A stretch of DNA of 33,343 nucleotides from a virus: the IMG/VR virus record IMGVR_UViG_3300006802_000060, positions 1 to 33,343 of that record; one strand, given 5' to 3'. The position numbers and the translations under genes were made by a program. Below the pieces are notes generated by a model, which did not search any database, was not told where the DNA came from, and saw only the letters and a program-made list of their open reading frames with translations. Positions 1 to 7,826 of this stretch are shown here, piece after piece. Positions within the stretch are counted from its first letter, which is position 1. Each line of letters starts with the position of its first letter.

Positions 1-123
1 AACGCTCACATCTTGCAACAGTACATGAATCGTAGGGCGTATGAGACGCGCAGCGATTACCAGCGCAAGATGCAAGAAGTCGAGCAGCTTAAGCAGCAGA
101 CTTCTGGCGTTTATGATGTGCTA
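1..123. repeat. Left copy of the 123-bp terminal overlap
   Basis: Bases 1-123 are identical to 33221-33343. The overlap lies inside the scaffold-like gene and keeps its reading frame, so the simplest reading is a circular assembly opened at an arbitrary point, leaving 33,220 unique bases. A true short direct terminal repeat inside a coding gene is possible but less likely. Confidence 0.95.
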
Positions 124-762
124 AAGCAGTACGAAAATGACTACGCCAAGCATGGCATTAGCGTGGCTGACATAGCTAAGCGGTCGATTGCTTGGGACAA
201 GGCAATGCAAGCTAATCCGGTTCAAACAGCGTTAGAATGGCTCGATTCCTACGGGGTCAATCTGCAAGACCTCTACAACGGATACTCACAGCAGCCACAG
301 CAACCGGCAAATTACTTGACCCGCGAAGAGGCGGAACGGATTGCGGAAGAGAAGTTTCAGTCGATACAGGCACAAGAGAAGCAAAACGCAGTTGCTTACT
401 ACAATGAGCGACTTGTAGAATCATTCATGAAAAACAAGCCGTTGTTTCGAGATGCTGAAACTGCCTCACAACTAGAGGCAGAAATGGCACCGATAGTACA
501 AGGCTTGTCGGCAACAGGTAGGTATAGCTCTCCCGAAGAGATCCTAGAAACCGCCTACAATTACGTTGTTGCCGGGAACCCGACTTTTTCCAGCCTCAAT
601 TCTGCGATGGCTGCAAAGTCGGTTGTTGAACAAAAACAGGCTGCTGTCGCTCAGGCGAAAACAGCTTCGCGCTCAATATCTGGCTCCGCTGGTTCAGGGA
701 CTCCCAAGATCAAAGCAAAAGATTTACGGGACAACCTGCGGCGTCGCTTCGTCGGCGAGTAA
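1..762 (+). CDS. Putative head scaffolding protein, C-terminal part (continues from 32951)
   Basis: This is the 3' part of a gene starting at 32951. Joined across the 123-bp overlap it gives 343 residues with no frame break. The whole protein is hydrophilic, rich in Gln, Glu and Ala and largely predicted helix/coiled coil. It has an acidic, Pro/Ala-rich N-terminus and a strongly basic C-terminal tip (DNLRRRFVGE). An acidic helical protein with a basic C-terminal end, lying between portal and major capsid protein, matches the usual layout of internal scaffolds, whose basic end binds coat protein. No family motif identifies it, so the call rests on composition and position. A TTG at 13 is not the real start; it is an internal Leu codon. 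Confidence 0.7.
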   Translation, partial: NAHILQQYMNRRAYETRSDYQRKMQEVEQLKQQTSGVYDVLKQYENDYAKHGISVADIAKRSIAWDKAMQANPVQTALEWLDSYGVNLQDLYNGYSQQPQQPANYLTREEAERIAEEKFQSIQAQEKQNAVAYYNERLVESFMKNKPLFRDAETASQLEAEMAPIVQGLSATGRYSSPEEILETAYNYVVAGNPTFSSLNSAMAAKSVVEQKQAAVAQAKTASRSISGSAGSGTPKIKAKDLRDNLRRRFVGE

Positions 763-768
763 GTTTGT

Positions 769-796
769 GGTTGTCCCAATAACCTTTAGGACAACC
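769..796 (+). promoter_or_regulatory. Hairpin at the capsid gene ribosome binding site
   Basis: GGTTGTCC (769-776) and GGACAACC (789-796) form a perfect 8-bp stem with a 12-base loop, ending four bases before the capsid start codon. The only SD-like bases (AGGA, 788-791) lie in the downstream arm. No T-run follows, so it is not a terminator. A second GGACAACC at 729-736, in the end of the scaffold gene, could pair with 769-776 instead and free the ribosome site. Confidence 0.55.
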
Positions 797-800
797 AAAA

Positions 801-1757
801 ATGGCAAACTTAGAAGAGGCAATCGTAGCAACCTTGTTCGATCAGAGCGAGGAAATTGCTGACGAGATCATGCACCACAATCCGCTGCTCATGGCGCTAG
901 ACGACCAGGGGCTTATCCGTAGGTTTTCGGGGGGATACGAACTCCGCAAGCCGGTAATGTACAACGATTCAGCAGTAGGCGGCTTCTACAGCGGCTTTAG
1001 CTCGTTTGACCTTGACGCAATCGACGATATGACTGCGTTTCGGTTTGCGATCAAGCAGTGCTATGAGCCGGTAGCGATTGACGGTCGTAGCCGTCGTGCT
1101 AACCGCGATCAGGCACAGCTTCTTGATCTCGCTGAGACCAAGATGAAGGCAGCTATCGCACGCCTTAAGAACACAGTATCCACTTCGCTCCGTGGCGATG
1201 GCACTGGTTCTGGTGGTTTGGAGTTTGACGGCATTAAGAAGGCTGTCAGCACTTCGCCATCGTCAGGCACTTACGGACAGATTGATCGTTCGACCAATAC
1301 GTTCGCTCGCAACTTGGCTGTAAACGTCACGTTGTCGGCTTCAAACGTACAGGAGACGATCACAGATACGCTTTCCCAGGTTACTCGCGGCAGTGAAATG
1401 CCGGATCTTGGAATGATGGATCGTACAGCCTGGAAGTTTCTGCACAGCTCACTAACGGCTATTCAGCGTATTGCGCTTCCGACAAAGAAGGCAGTCGCTG
1501 GCTTCCGTGTAATGGAGTACGACGGTTGCAGCTTTGTGTTTGACGGCGGTTATGGCTCAAGCGTTCTTGAGACAAACTCATGCCGACTTCTCAACACGAA
1601 GTATTGGTCGTTTGACATGGTTCGAGGGGCAGACTTTAAGCCGCTCGCACCAGAGATGAACCGTCCAGTAGATCAGGATGCTTTCTTCACAGTAATTCTT
1701 GTTGAAGGCAACCTGTGCTGTGCTGCACCTGCACTTCAGGCTGTTATTTACGCTTAG
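801..1757 (+). CDS. Major capsid protein (HK97-fold type)
   Basis: 318 residues, the likely coat subunit. Visible features fit HK97-like coat proteins of podoviruses. The N-terminal region is helical (about 1-40). A Gly/Phe-rich E-loop-like stretch (GGFYSGFSSF, near 72-81) follows. A long helix rich in Lys/Ala lies around 100-130. The second half is beta-rich and ends in a core domain with the hydrophobic C-terminal strand CCAAPALQAVIYA. It follows the scaffold gene by 38 bases and is followed by a decoration-like protein, the standard head-gene order. The ATG is kept because the N-terminus MANLEEAIVATLF reads as the start of a folded helix. The SD is buried in the upstream hairpin. Confidence 0.85.
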   Translation: MANLEEAIVATLFDQSEEIADEIMHHNPLLMALDDQGLIRRFSGGYELRKPVMYNDSAVGGFYSGFSSFDLDAIDDMTAFRFAIKQCYEPVAIDGRSRRANRDQAQLLDLAETKMKAAIARLKNTVSTSLRGDGTGSGGLEFDGIKKAVSTSPSSGTYGQIDRSTNTFARNLAVNVTLSASNVQETITDTLSQVTRGSEMPDLGMMDRTAWKFLHSSLTAIQRIALPTKKAVAGFRVMEYDGCSFVFDGGYGSSVLETNSCRLLNTKYWSFDMVRGADFKPLAPEMNRPVDQDAFFTVILVEGNLCCAAPALQAVIYA

Positions 1758-1773
1758 GTAGGAGGGACAGAAC

Positions 1774-2259
1774 ATGTCACGTTCAGGATCATTCGGAGTA
1801 AATTACAAGAAGGTTTGGGATGGGATTACTATTCCCCTACCAGCACAGGTTGGCGATCTCGGAAGCTGTCCGGAAGGGGAGTTTCTTTTCGTACAAGCTG
1901 GCGCTGCTGTTGCTCAGTATGCCTTCGTTAAGCTGTCTGATGATGGTCAGGCAGTAGAGCTAACGACAACCAATGCTGGTTCTAACAACCTGCAAGTTGG
2001 CGTTGCTCAGGTTGCTGCTGCTGACAATGAATACTTTTGGGTATGGGTTGGCGGCGTAGGTGGCGGTGGAGTTGGAACAGGCATTAAGGGCAAGTGTGCG
2101 GCTTCGTACGCTGCTGATGCTAATCTTAACACTACTGCTACAGCAGGTGTGGCTGATGATGCTTCTACAACCAGAATTGCAAACGTCGTAGGGCTCACAA
2201 CCCTTACGGGCGCTGGTACGGTAGAGCTGAAGTCAACGGGTTACTTGCTTGTAAATTAA
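1774..2259 (+). CDS. Capsid decoration / head fibre-like protein
   Basis: 161 residues, small and nearly all beta, rich in Gly, Ala, Thr and Val. It includes a glycine run near residues 93-103. It starts 16 bases after the capsid gene, with a perfect AGGAGG at 1760-1765 spaced 8 bases from the ATG, which predicts high expression. A small beta-rich protein translated strongly right after the coat gene and followed by a terminator is typical of capsid cement or decoration proteins. I do not recognise a specific family, so the function is inferred from position, size and composition. Confidence 0.55.
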   Translation: MSRSGSFGVNYKKVWDGITIPLPAQVGDLGSCPEGEFLFVQAGAAVAQYAFVKLSDDGQAVELTTTNAGSNNLQVGVAQVAAADNEYFWVWVGGVGGGGVGTGIKGKCAASYAADANLNTTATAGVADDASTTRIANVVGLTTLTGAGTVELKSTGYLLVN

Positions 2260-2266
2260 GCAACAC

Positions 2267-2296
2267 GGGGGTGCCAGTACGGACCCCCACTTTTTT
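2267..2296 (+). terminator. Intrinsic terminator after the head genes
   Basis: GGGGGT (2267-2272) pairs with ACCCCC (2283-2288), with an inner CC/GG pair and the short loop AGTAC. T6 follows at 2291-2296. It falls between the decoration-like gene and the small gene at 2305. It probably lowers transcription of the fibre genes relative to capsid genes. Confidence 0.8.
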
Positions 2297-2304
2297 GTGT
2301 AGGT

Positions 2305-2499
2305 ATGTCACTCACACAAGATTTAATGGGTTTAGGCTTGGCTGCTGAAGTTGCAGTCGAGTTGTCTCAGGAAATACAAGGCACAATAGCGGGAAAGCCA
2401 GTTGTCGAGGATGGTCTGATAAGTGGAGACACTCTTCAGTACAATGTAGCTTTGGACGCTTGGATAACAACTAACGTCACTGACGGGGGAAATTTCTAA
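2305..2499 (+). CDS. Small protein preceding tail fibre, unknown function
   Basis: 64 residues, acidic, with an N-terminal amphipathic helix and the C-terminal sequence DAWITTNVTDGGNF. Its TAA shares one base with the ATG of the next gene (TAATG), so the two are translationally coupled. It begins just after the terminator at 2267-2296. Its short length and position in front of a fibre suggest a fibre-associated or head-to-fibre linker peptide, but no homology is recognised. The stop overlap and coherent composition make it a likely real gene. Confidence 0.55.
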   Translation: MSLTQDLMGLGLAAEVAVELSQEIQGTIAGKPVVEDGLISGDTLQYNVALDAWITTNVTDGGNF

Positions 2500-4316
2500 T
2501 GGCTAATACAATTCGCATTAAGAGGCGCTTAACGGGATCGGCTGGCGCACCTGCAAGTCTGGTAAACGCAGAATTGGCATTTAACGAAGTAGACGGAAAA
2601 CTCTACTACGGACAGGGTGGCAATTCGACAGCAGCTAGCACCATTATCGCTATCGGCGGTTCTGGTGCTTTTGTTGATCTCACCAGCAACCAGACCATTG
2701 ACGGTGACAAGTCTTTTGTTGCTACCGTAAACATTAACTCGCTTCAGTTGAATGGCGCTTCTGTCACAGCCAACGCTGCTGAACTTAATCAACTCGACGA
2801 TGTAACCCCTGGCACCGCTTCTGCAAGCAAGGCGCTTGTGGTTGATGCTAACAAGGATCTAAATCTTTCAGGTGGTGATCTTACTGTTCAGGATCTCGTT
2901 GTAAACGGCGATCTGACCGTCAATGGCACCGAAACCATACTCAATACTCAGACTCTTGAGGTCGAGGACAAGAACATTGAGATGGGTGTAGTTGCTACGC
3001 CTAGCGATGCTTCTGCTGATGGCGGTGGTATTGTTCTTAAGGGAACAACCGACAAGAGCATCCTTTGGTATGACGCTTCAGATGCTTGGGAAAGCTCTGA
3101 GCACTTCAATCTTGCTGCTGGCAAAAAGTTCCAGATTGCTGGCACTGATGTTCTTACTGGCAGCGCACTCGGTTCTGGCGTTACGTCATCTTCGCTCACA
3201 AGCGTTGGGACGATTAGCTCGGGAACTTGGCAGGGAACTGCTGTAGGTATCGCTTACGGCGGCACCGGACAGACAACTGCTCAGGCTGCGATTAACGCGC
3301 TAACTCAGGCAAGCGGCGGAAGCAACGGACAAGTGCTTACTCGCAACAGCAGCGGTAATGCTGTGTGGGAAGATCCAGCAGACAGCGGAATTTCGTCACT
3401 CAATGGGTTGACGGTTGATACGCAGACTTTTGCCATTGGAACAGATGCCTCACAAGAGGTTCCATACTGGTCATCGTCAGGAAGTGTTCACACGCTGAAC
3501 ATTCCGTATGCGACCAACGCTGTTCGCGGTCTTGTTAGCAACCAAAACCAGTTGTTCGGTGGTCGTAAGGCTTTCCTTGATGGCGCAACCGTTGGCGAAG
3601 GCTCAGGCATTGGCGGAACGTTCGACGTTTACAACACCGGCAGCGCACCAGCCGTTCTCATAAAGAAGGCGAATGGCGCGACTGGCGAGGCGATCAAGTT
3701 CATCGATCACACCAGTGCGGCTGTATTTGTAGTCGATGCTTCTGGCGCAGTCACAACCGGCAGCTGGTCTGGATCGACCATCGCAGTAGCAAACGGAGGT
3801 ACCGGAGCTACAACGGTTCTTGGCGCACAACAGGCTCTCGAAGTTGAGCCCGGTGTTGACGTTCAGGAATACAGCGCAAAGCTGCAAAGCATCGTTGATC
3901 TGTCTGGATCGTTCTCTTCAGGAGTGGTTCAGCTTGTCGGATACTCGGCTGCAAACACAGCAGAGTTTGTTTCGACCACGACCTTTTCGCGATCCTTGCT
4001 TGATGATGCTTCGTCAAGCGATGCGCGTACCACGATGGGTCTTGCAATCGGAAGCGACGTTCAGGCGTATTCGGCAAACCTGTCTGCGCTCGCTGGTCTT
4101 ACTAGCGCCGCTGACAAGCTGCCGTACTTCACGGGTTCGGGGACTGCCGCTGTTGCAGACTTCTCTAGCTTTGGACGCTCGCTTGTTGATGATGCTGATG
4201 CTGCTGCTGCACGTAGCACATTGGCGCTCGGTTCAATCGCTACTCAGGCTGCTGACAATGTAAGCATTACTGGCGGTAGCATCGACAACGTGGTTTTTGA
4301 CGGCGGATCGTTCTAG
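2499..4316 (+). CDS. Tail fibre with Mtd-like N-terminus and GGTG repeats
   Basis: 605 residues. The N-terminus (MANTIRIKRRLTG..., Glu-Leu-Ala-Phe-Asn near 25-30, then GKLYYGQG) matches the beta-prism type of N-terminal domain seen in phage receptor-binding proteins related to major tropism determinant. The rest is repetitive and beta-rich. It contains YGGTGQTTAQAA and NGGTGATTVLGAQ modules common in trimeric fibres, and a duplicated block in which SRSLLDDA and GRSLVDDA recur. It ends abruptly in DGGSF with no S74 chaperone domain, unlike the two other fibres. Probably a virion-attached receptor-binding or adhesin component. It is coupled to the preceding 64-residue gene. Confidence 0.75.
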   Translation: MANTIRIKRRLTGSAGAPASLVNAELAFNEVDGKLYYGQGGNSTAASTIIAIGGSGAFVDLTSNQTIDGDKSFVATVNINSLQLNGASVTANAAELNQLDDVTPGTASASKALVVDANKDLNLSGGDLTVQDLVVNGDLTVNGTETILNTQTLEVEDKNIEMGVVATPSDASADGGGIVLKGTTDKSILWYDASDAWESSEHFNLAAGKKFQIAGTDVLTGSALGSGVTSSSLTSVGTISSGTWQGTAVGIAYGGTGQTTAQAAINALTQASGGSNGQVLTRNSSGNAVWEDPADSGISSLNGLTVDTQTFAIGTDASQEVPYWSSSGSVHTLNIPYATNAVRGLVSNQNQLFGGRKAFLDGATVGEGSGIGGTFDVYNTGSAPAVLIKKANGATGEAIKFIDHTSAAVFVVDASGAVTTGSWSGSTIAVANGGTGATTVLGAQQALEVEPGVDVQEYSAKLQSIVDLSGSFSSGVVQLVGYSAANTAEFVSTTTFSRSLLDDASSSDARTTMGLAIGSDVQAYSANLSALAGLTSAADKLPYFTGSGTAAVADFSSFGRSLVDDADAAAARSTLALGSIATQAADNVSITGGSIDNVVFDGGSF

Positions 4317-4322
4317 TAGTAA

Positions 4323-4352
4323 GCGGGGAGGGGCTAGTACAGCTCTCCCCGC
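4323..4352 (+). terminator. Strong GC hairpin between two fibre genes
   Basis: GCGGGGAG (4323-4330) pairs with CTCCCCGC (4345-4352). The inner GGCT/AGCT pairs close an AGTAC loop. Only a weak T-rich run (TTTCTTCTT) follows, so it is a partial terminator or an mRNA-stabilising element. It lies immediately before the next fibre start and leaves that gene without a clear SD. Confidence 0.5.
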
Positions 4353-4364
4353 ATGTTTCTTCTT

Positions 4365-6206
4365 ATGGCAAACACCATAAAAATTCGCCGCAGCACTAGC
4401 GCAAGCAGCGTTCCAACTACTACGCAGCTTAGTGAGGGTGAGCTTGCCCTTAATGTTTACGACGGCAAGCTGTTCTTCAAAAAAGTGCAGAGCGGCACTG
4501 AAAGCATCGTTACGCTGCAAGAAGGTGGTGCTAGTGGCATCACAAGCCTAAATTCTCAAACAGGCGCGACGCAAACTTTTGCCGTTGGCACTAGCGGCAA
4601 CGATGTTGCGTTTTCCTCAAGCTCAAATACACACACGCTAAATGTTCCTGATGCTTCCACTACGGCACGAGGCTTAGTAACGACAGGCGCACAATCATTC
4701 ACTGGCGCTAAAACGCTAGTGCAGCCTGACGCGAATACCGTTGGCTTTACGTTAAAAGCTGCGGCTTCACCAGTTGCGGCTGTTATGAGCGTGGTCGATT
4801 CTACCGGCGCGACAACGTATTCGTACATGGATGGTTTTGGGCGATGGTTCGGTCGTCCAGCGCAGTTTAGCTCGTTTGCTGCAAATACGGCAGCAGTGTT
4901 GGGGATCGCTGGTGTTGCTACAGCTCCGTGTTTTATTGCTCGCGGTGCCAGCTCGCAGAGTGCGCACTTGATGCAGTTTCAAGACAGCACGCAAGCTGTT
5001 GTTGCCAACATGGATGTTCGCGGCAATTTAACACTCAACACCAACAAGCGTTGTGGCGGTCCTACCAGCGGAACCAACAGTGTTGCCCTTGGGCGAAACG
5101 CGCTCAATGCTTCGCTTTCCGGTGCTGACGCAAACACAGCCGTTGGAGACTATGCAGGGGCTGGTATTACGAGCGGCTATCGCTCTACCTGTATTGGTTA
5201 TGGTGCAAATGCTGGAACGTCTGGTTATGGCAACACCGCGATTGGGTACAATTCTGGCGGTTCGATTACAACCAGTTTTGAAAACACATATCTCGGACAA
5301 AACGCCGGAGATACCTCCACTGGATCCCGCAACGTTTTTGTCGGCTACTACGCTGGCATTTCTGGCGCTACAGTTGGTGCGGGTCGCGTTACAGTTGTTG
5401 GCTATGCCGCAAAAGCACAAGGCGACTATGCTTTAGCGATTGGGGAAAATGCCTCTGCCGCCGCAAATTCGTGCGTTGTGCGTTGGGGCAACGCGAACAG
5501 AATCAACGGGGACAGCAACGGTCAAGTTGGCGTAAATGAAGCCACTCCTGGCGGTCAGTTGCAAGTAACTTCGGGTGCCGCAGCTCGCAAAGCCTTGCTT
5601 ATAAAAGGCGCGGCATCTCAGAGCGCGAACCTTCTTGAGGTACAGGATAGTGCAGCAACTGCCAAGGCGTACACCCGCGCTGATGGCTCGCAAGTCGTTT
5701 CGCTTGCGGCAACCGACACCAATGCAGGAATTACAAGCATTGTTACTAATAACGGCTATACCTGTTTAGGCTTGTGGCAACAGGCAAGCACCGCTGGCGG
5801 CGTTTCACAGTATTTAGCTGCTTTTTATAACGCCTCAACCATTGTTGGCAGCATAACACACAACGGCAGCTCGACAGCGTTCAACACATCTTCCGACTAC
5901 AGGCTAAAAGAAAACCTAGTACCACTGTCAAACCCGGTATCGCGGCTTGGTGCTCTGCCGGTTTATAGGTTTAACTTTAAGTCAGACCCGACACGTACTG
6001 TAGACGGCTGCTTGGCGCATGAGGTTGCTCAGTGTGTGCCAGAGGCAGTGGTTGGACAAAAAGACGGCACTGCTCCTGATGGCAGCATTTTGCCGCAAGC
6101 GGTTGACTACTCCAAGCTGGTGCCTTTGCTTGTTGCTTCGGTACAGGAGCTTTCCGCAGAGGTAGCATCACTCAAAGCGCGTGTAGCCGTTTTGGAGGGT
6201 GCATGA
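4365..6206 (+). CDS. Tail fibre/spike with C-terminal S74 intramolecular chaperone
   Basis: 613 residues. The N-terminal domain (MANTIKIRRS...GELALNVYDGKLFF) is related to that of the upstream fibre, which argues for ATG 4365 over an upstream in-frame ATG at 4353. The middle (about 225-370) holds repeats resembling YadA-head or collagen-like beta motifs (SVALGRNAL, NTAVGDYAG, NTAIGYNSG, NVFVGYYAG). The C-terminal ~104 residues are an S74 peptidase chaperone: SDYRLKEN with Ser510 and Lys515 in the Ser-x4-Lys dyad, then the conserved AHEV near 545-550 and a terminal coiled coil. Such domains trimerise the fibre and cut themselves off just before the Ser. Likely a host receptor-binding fibre. 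Confidence 0.85.
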   Translation: MANTIKIRRSTSASSVPTTTQLSEGELALNVYDGKLFFKKVQSGTESIVTLQEGGASGITSLNSQTGATQTFAVGTSGNDVAFSSSSNTHTLNVPDASTTARGLVTTGAQSFTGAKTLVQPDANTVGFTLKAAASPVAAVMSVVDSTGATTYSYMDGFGRWFGRPAQFSSFAANTAAVLGIAGVATAPCFIARGASSQSAHLMQFQDSTQAVVANMDVRGNLTLNTNKRCGGPTSGTNSVALGRNALNASLSGADANTAVGDYAGAGITSGYRSTCIGYGANAGTSGYGNTAIGYNSGGSITTSFENTYLGQNAGDTSTGSRNVFVGYYAGISGATVGAGRVTVVGYAAKAQGDYALAIGENASAAANSCVVRWGNANRINGDSNGQVGVNEATPGGQLQVTSGAAARKALLIKGAASQSANLLEVQDSAATAKAYTRADGSQVVSLAATDTNAGITSIVTNNGYTCLGLWQQASTAGGVSQYLAAFYNASTIVGSITHNGSSTAFNTSSDYRLKENLVPLSNPVSRLGALPVYRFNFKSDPTRTVDGCLAHEVAQCVPEAVVGQKDGTAPDGSILPQAVDYSKLVPLLVASVQELSAEVASLKARVAVLEGA

Positions 6207-6286
6207 AGGTTCTAGTACAAACCAACAACTTGTGTAAGCATTGGGCGAACCTGTCTATATGGGAGACAAACAATGGCACAAATTGA
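6203..6286 (+). CDS. Possible 27-residue linker peptide
   Basis: An ATG overlapping the stop of the fibre gene (ATGA at 6203-6206) opens 27 codons ending at TGA 6284-6286, just inside the next gene. It contains two Trp and one Cys (NLCKHWANLSIW). The 66-base gap otherwise lacks a gene. Stop/start overlaps are usual in this genome, which supports it. No SD stands out and no homologue is recognised, so chance is quite possible. Confidence 0.25.
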   Translation: MKVLVQTNNLCKHWANLSIWETNNGTN

Positions 6287-6965
6287 TTGGAACAACTTAA
6301 TGAACGGTGGTGATACTCGAAAGAAGCGGTACCACGGGGCAAACGTAAAGTTTTTTAACGCCTACCAGGAAAACCGCGAAAAGAGTCTCGCTGCTGGTCG
6401 CGCTGTTTTTGACGAGATTCCAAGTGTTTCTATCCAGTACCCCGGCGGTGACGAGACAGTAAGGCGCATTGAGCCACACGACCTTGTGGAGTATCCAGAA
6501 CTTTATGCAGCTTTCCAGTCAGGCAATACGCTAATAGAAAGCGGCACGCCTCTACAAGAGTGGGCTCCGCTTAATGGCAGTGCGTTGCGCGAGTTGCAGC
6601 ACATGGGCTTTAAGACTGTAGAGCAGCTTGCGGAAACTTCAGACGACGTGAAGCGACGGCTTGGTACTCTGTCTAAGTTTGTGAAAATTGCGAAGGATTG
6701 GATTGATGCTGCCAACTCAACACAGTTCCAGGTGACTGCACTTAAGCAGCAGCTTGAGCGCGAGCAGCGCAGGACAGAGAAGTTGGAAAGTCAGGTAGAG
6801 CTGCTGATGCAGCGCATTGAGGCAAACGAGGGCACAGACATGCGTCCTCAAAGGAAGGAGGTGATCCGTTCTATTGCGCCAATGGAGGAAGAGTTTGTTG
6901 ATTACGGAGAAGCTCTGCCTGAAACAGAGCCAGGTAAGCGAAGGGGGCGACCTAGAAAAATATGA
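6273..6965 (+). CDS. Coiled-coil virion-associated protein with AT-hook-like tail
   Basis: 230 residues. The first 110 residues are globular, with the motif SVSIQYPGGDETVRRIEPHDLVEYPELYAAF. A helix-hairpin-like segment (LQHMGFKTVEQLAETSDDV) follows. Residues 145-190 form a long heptad coiled coil (LKQQLEREQRRTEKLE, then QVELLMQRIE). The C-terminus ends in KRRGRPRKI, an AT-hook-like DNA minor-groove motif. The start has a good SD (GGGAG at 6261-6265). The stop overlaps the next start (ATGA). Position between fibres and adaptor suggests a structural or assembly role. The AT-hook suggests contact with DNA, which is inference. Confidence 0.6.
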   Translation: MAQIDWNNLMNGGDTRKKRYHGANVKFFNAYQENREKSLAAGRAVFDEIPSVSIQYPGGDETVRRIEPHDLVEYPELYAAFQSGNTLIESGTPLQEWAPLNGSALRELQHMGFKTVEQLAETSDDVKRRLGTLSKFVKIAKDWIDAANSTQFQVTALKQQLEREQRRTEKLESQVELLMQRIEANEGTDMRPQRKEVIRSIAPMEEEFVDYGEALPETEPGKRRGRPRKI

Positions 6966-7825
6966 GCCTTTCCACCGTTGTTACTAACGTCGCAAATGAG
7001 GCTGGTTACACTGTAGAGTCGAACATTATTGCCTCTACAGAAACGACTACAAAACAGCTTCGCACGTTAGCGAATCGCATTAACCAGGAAATGTCCGACC
7101 AGTACCCTTGGACTTCCATGTATGCGAGCGGTGCAATCACCTTGGTGGCGGGTCAGTCTCAATACGAGCTACCCGCCGCTTTTTCTTATTACCTTTACGA
7201 AACGTTTTGGAACAGCTCGACCCGTTGGCGCGTTATTGGTCCCATGACGCCGCAGGAGTATGCAGAGACGCAAGGCTACGGGCTTAACACCTCCATTTAC
7301 ACGCGCTTCCAGCTTCGCGGGATAAGCAACAACCAGTTGCTTATTTATCCGACTCCCACCGCTGGAACAGCAGGACAAACAATCATTTTTGAGTACATTG
7401 CTGATCGCAGTGTGCGTCCTGCAACTTGGGCTGCTGGCACAGCGTACGACGCAGGTGCTTACACGTTTTACAACGGCAACTACTACAGCACTGTCGCTGG
7501 CGGGACGAGCGGCGCTACTGCACCTACGCACACTAGCGGATCTGCAAGCGATGGCGGCGTGACATGGGTTTATTACTCAGGACCGTACAAGGAGTTTTTG
7601 GCAAATTCTGACGTAAGCATTTTTAACGAACGGACGTTAGAGTTAGGAGTGCTGGAAAGGTTTGCAGAAATACATGGGCTGGACACAATTCAGCCACGTT
7701 ATCAAACGCAGCTAAACGAGGACTTTTCGCGGCAAAACCCCGGCAAGGTTATTTACGCAGGTGGTTACGGACGAGGCAACCAGTTTGCGCGTAACAACAT
7801 AGTAGTCTTTGGAACCTGGATCTGA
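6962..7825 (+). CDS. Head-tail adaptor protein with inserted sugar-binding-like module
   Basis: 287 residues. The N-terminal helices (residues 1-45, ANRINQEMSDQYPWTSM), the beta turn GQSQYELPAAF and the later NERTLELGVLERFAEIHGL helix match the adaptor/tail-accessory proteins that sit under the portal in podoviruses (gp4-like role in P22). Residues about 155-205 (WAAGTAYDAGAYTFYNGNYY then TSGATAPTHTSG) look like an inserted small beta module related to CBM5/12 carbohydrate-binding domains, often found in phage tail proteins. It is coupled to the upstream gene by ATGA overlap and followed after one base by the next gene. Confidence 0.7.
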   Translation: MSLSTVVTNVANEAGYTVESNIIASTETTTKQLRTLANRINQEMSDQYPWTSMYASGAITLVAGQSQYELPAAFSYYLYETFWNSSTRWRVIGPMTPQEYAETQGYGLNTSIYTRFQLRGISNNQLLIYPTPTAGTAGQTIIFEYIADRSVRPATWAAGTAYDAGAYTFYNGNYYSTVAGGTSGATAPTHTSGSASDGGVTWVYYSGPYKEFLANSDVSIFNERTLELGVLERFAEIHGLDTIQPRYQTQLNEDFSRQNPGKVIYAGGYGRGNQFARNNIVVFGTWI

Positions 7826-7826
7826 C

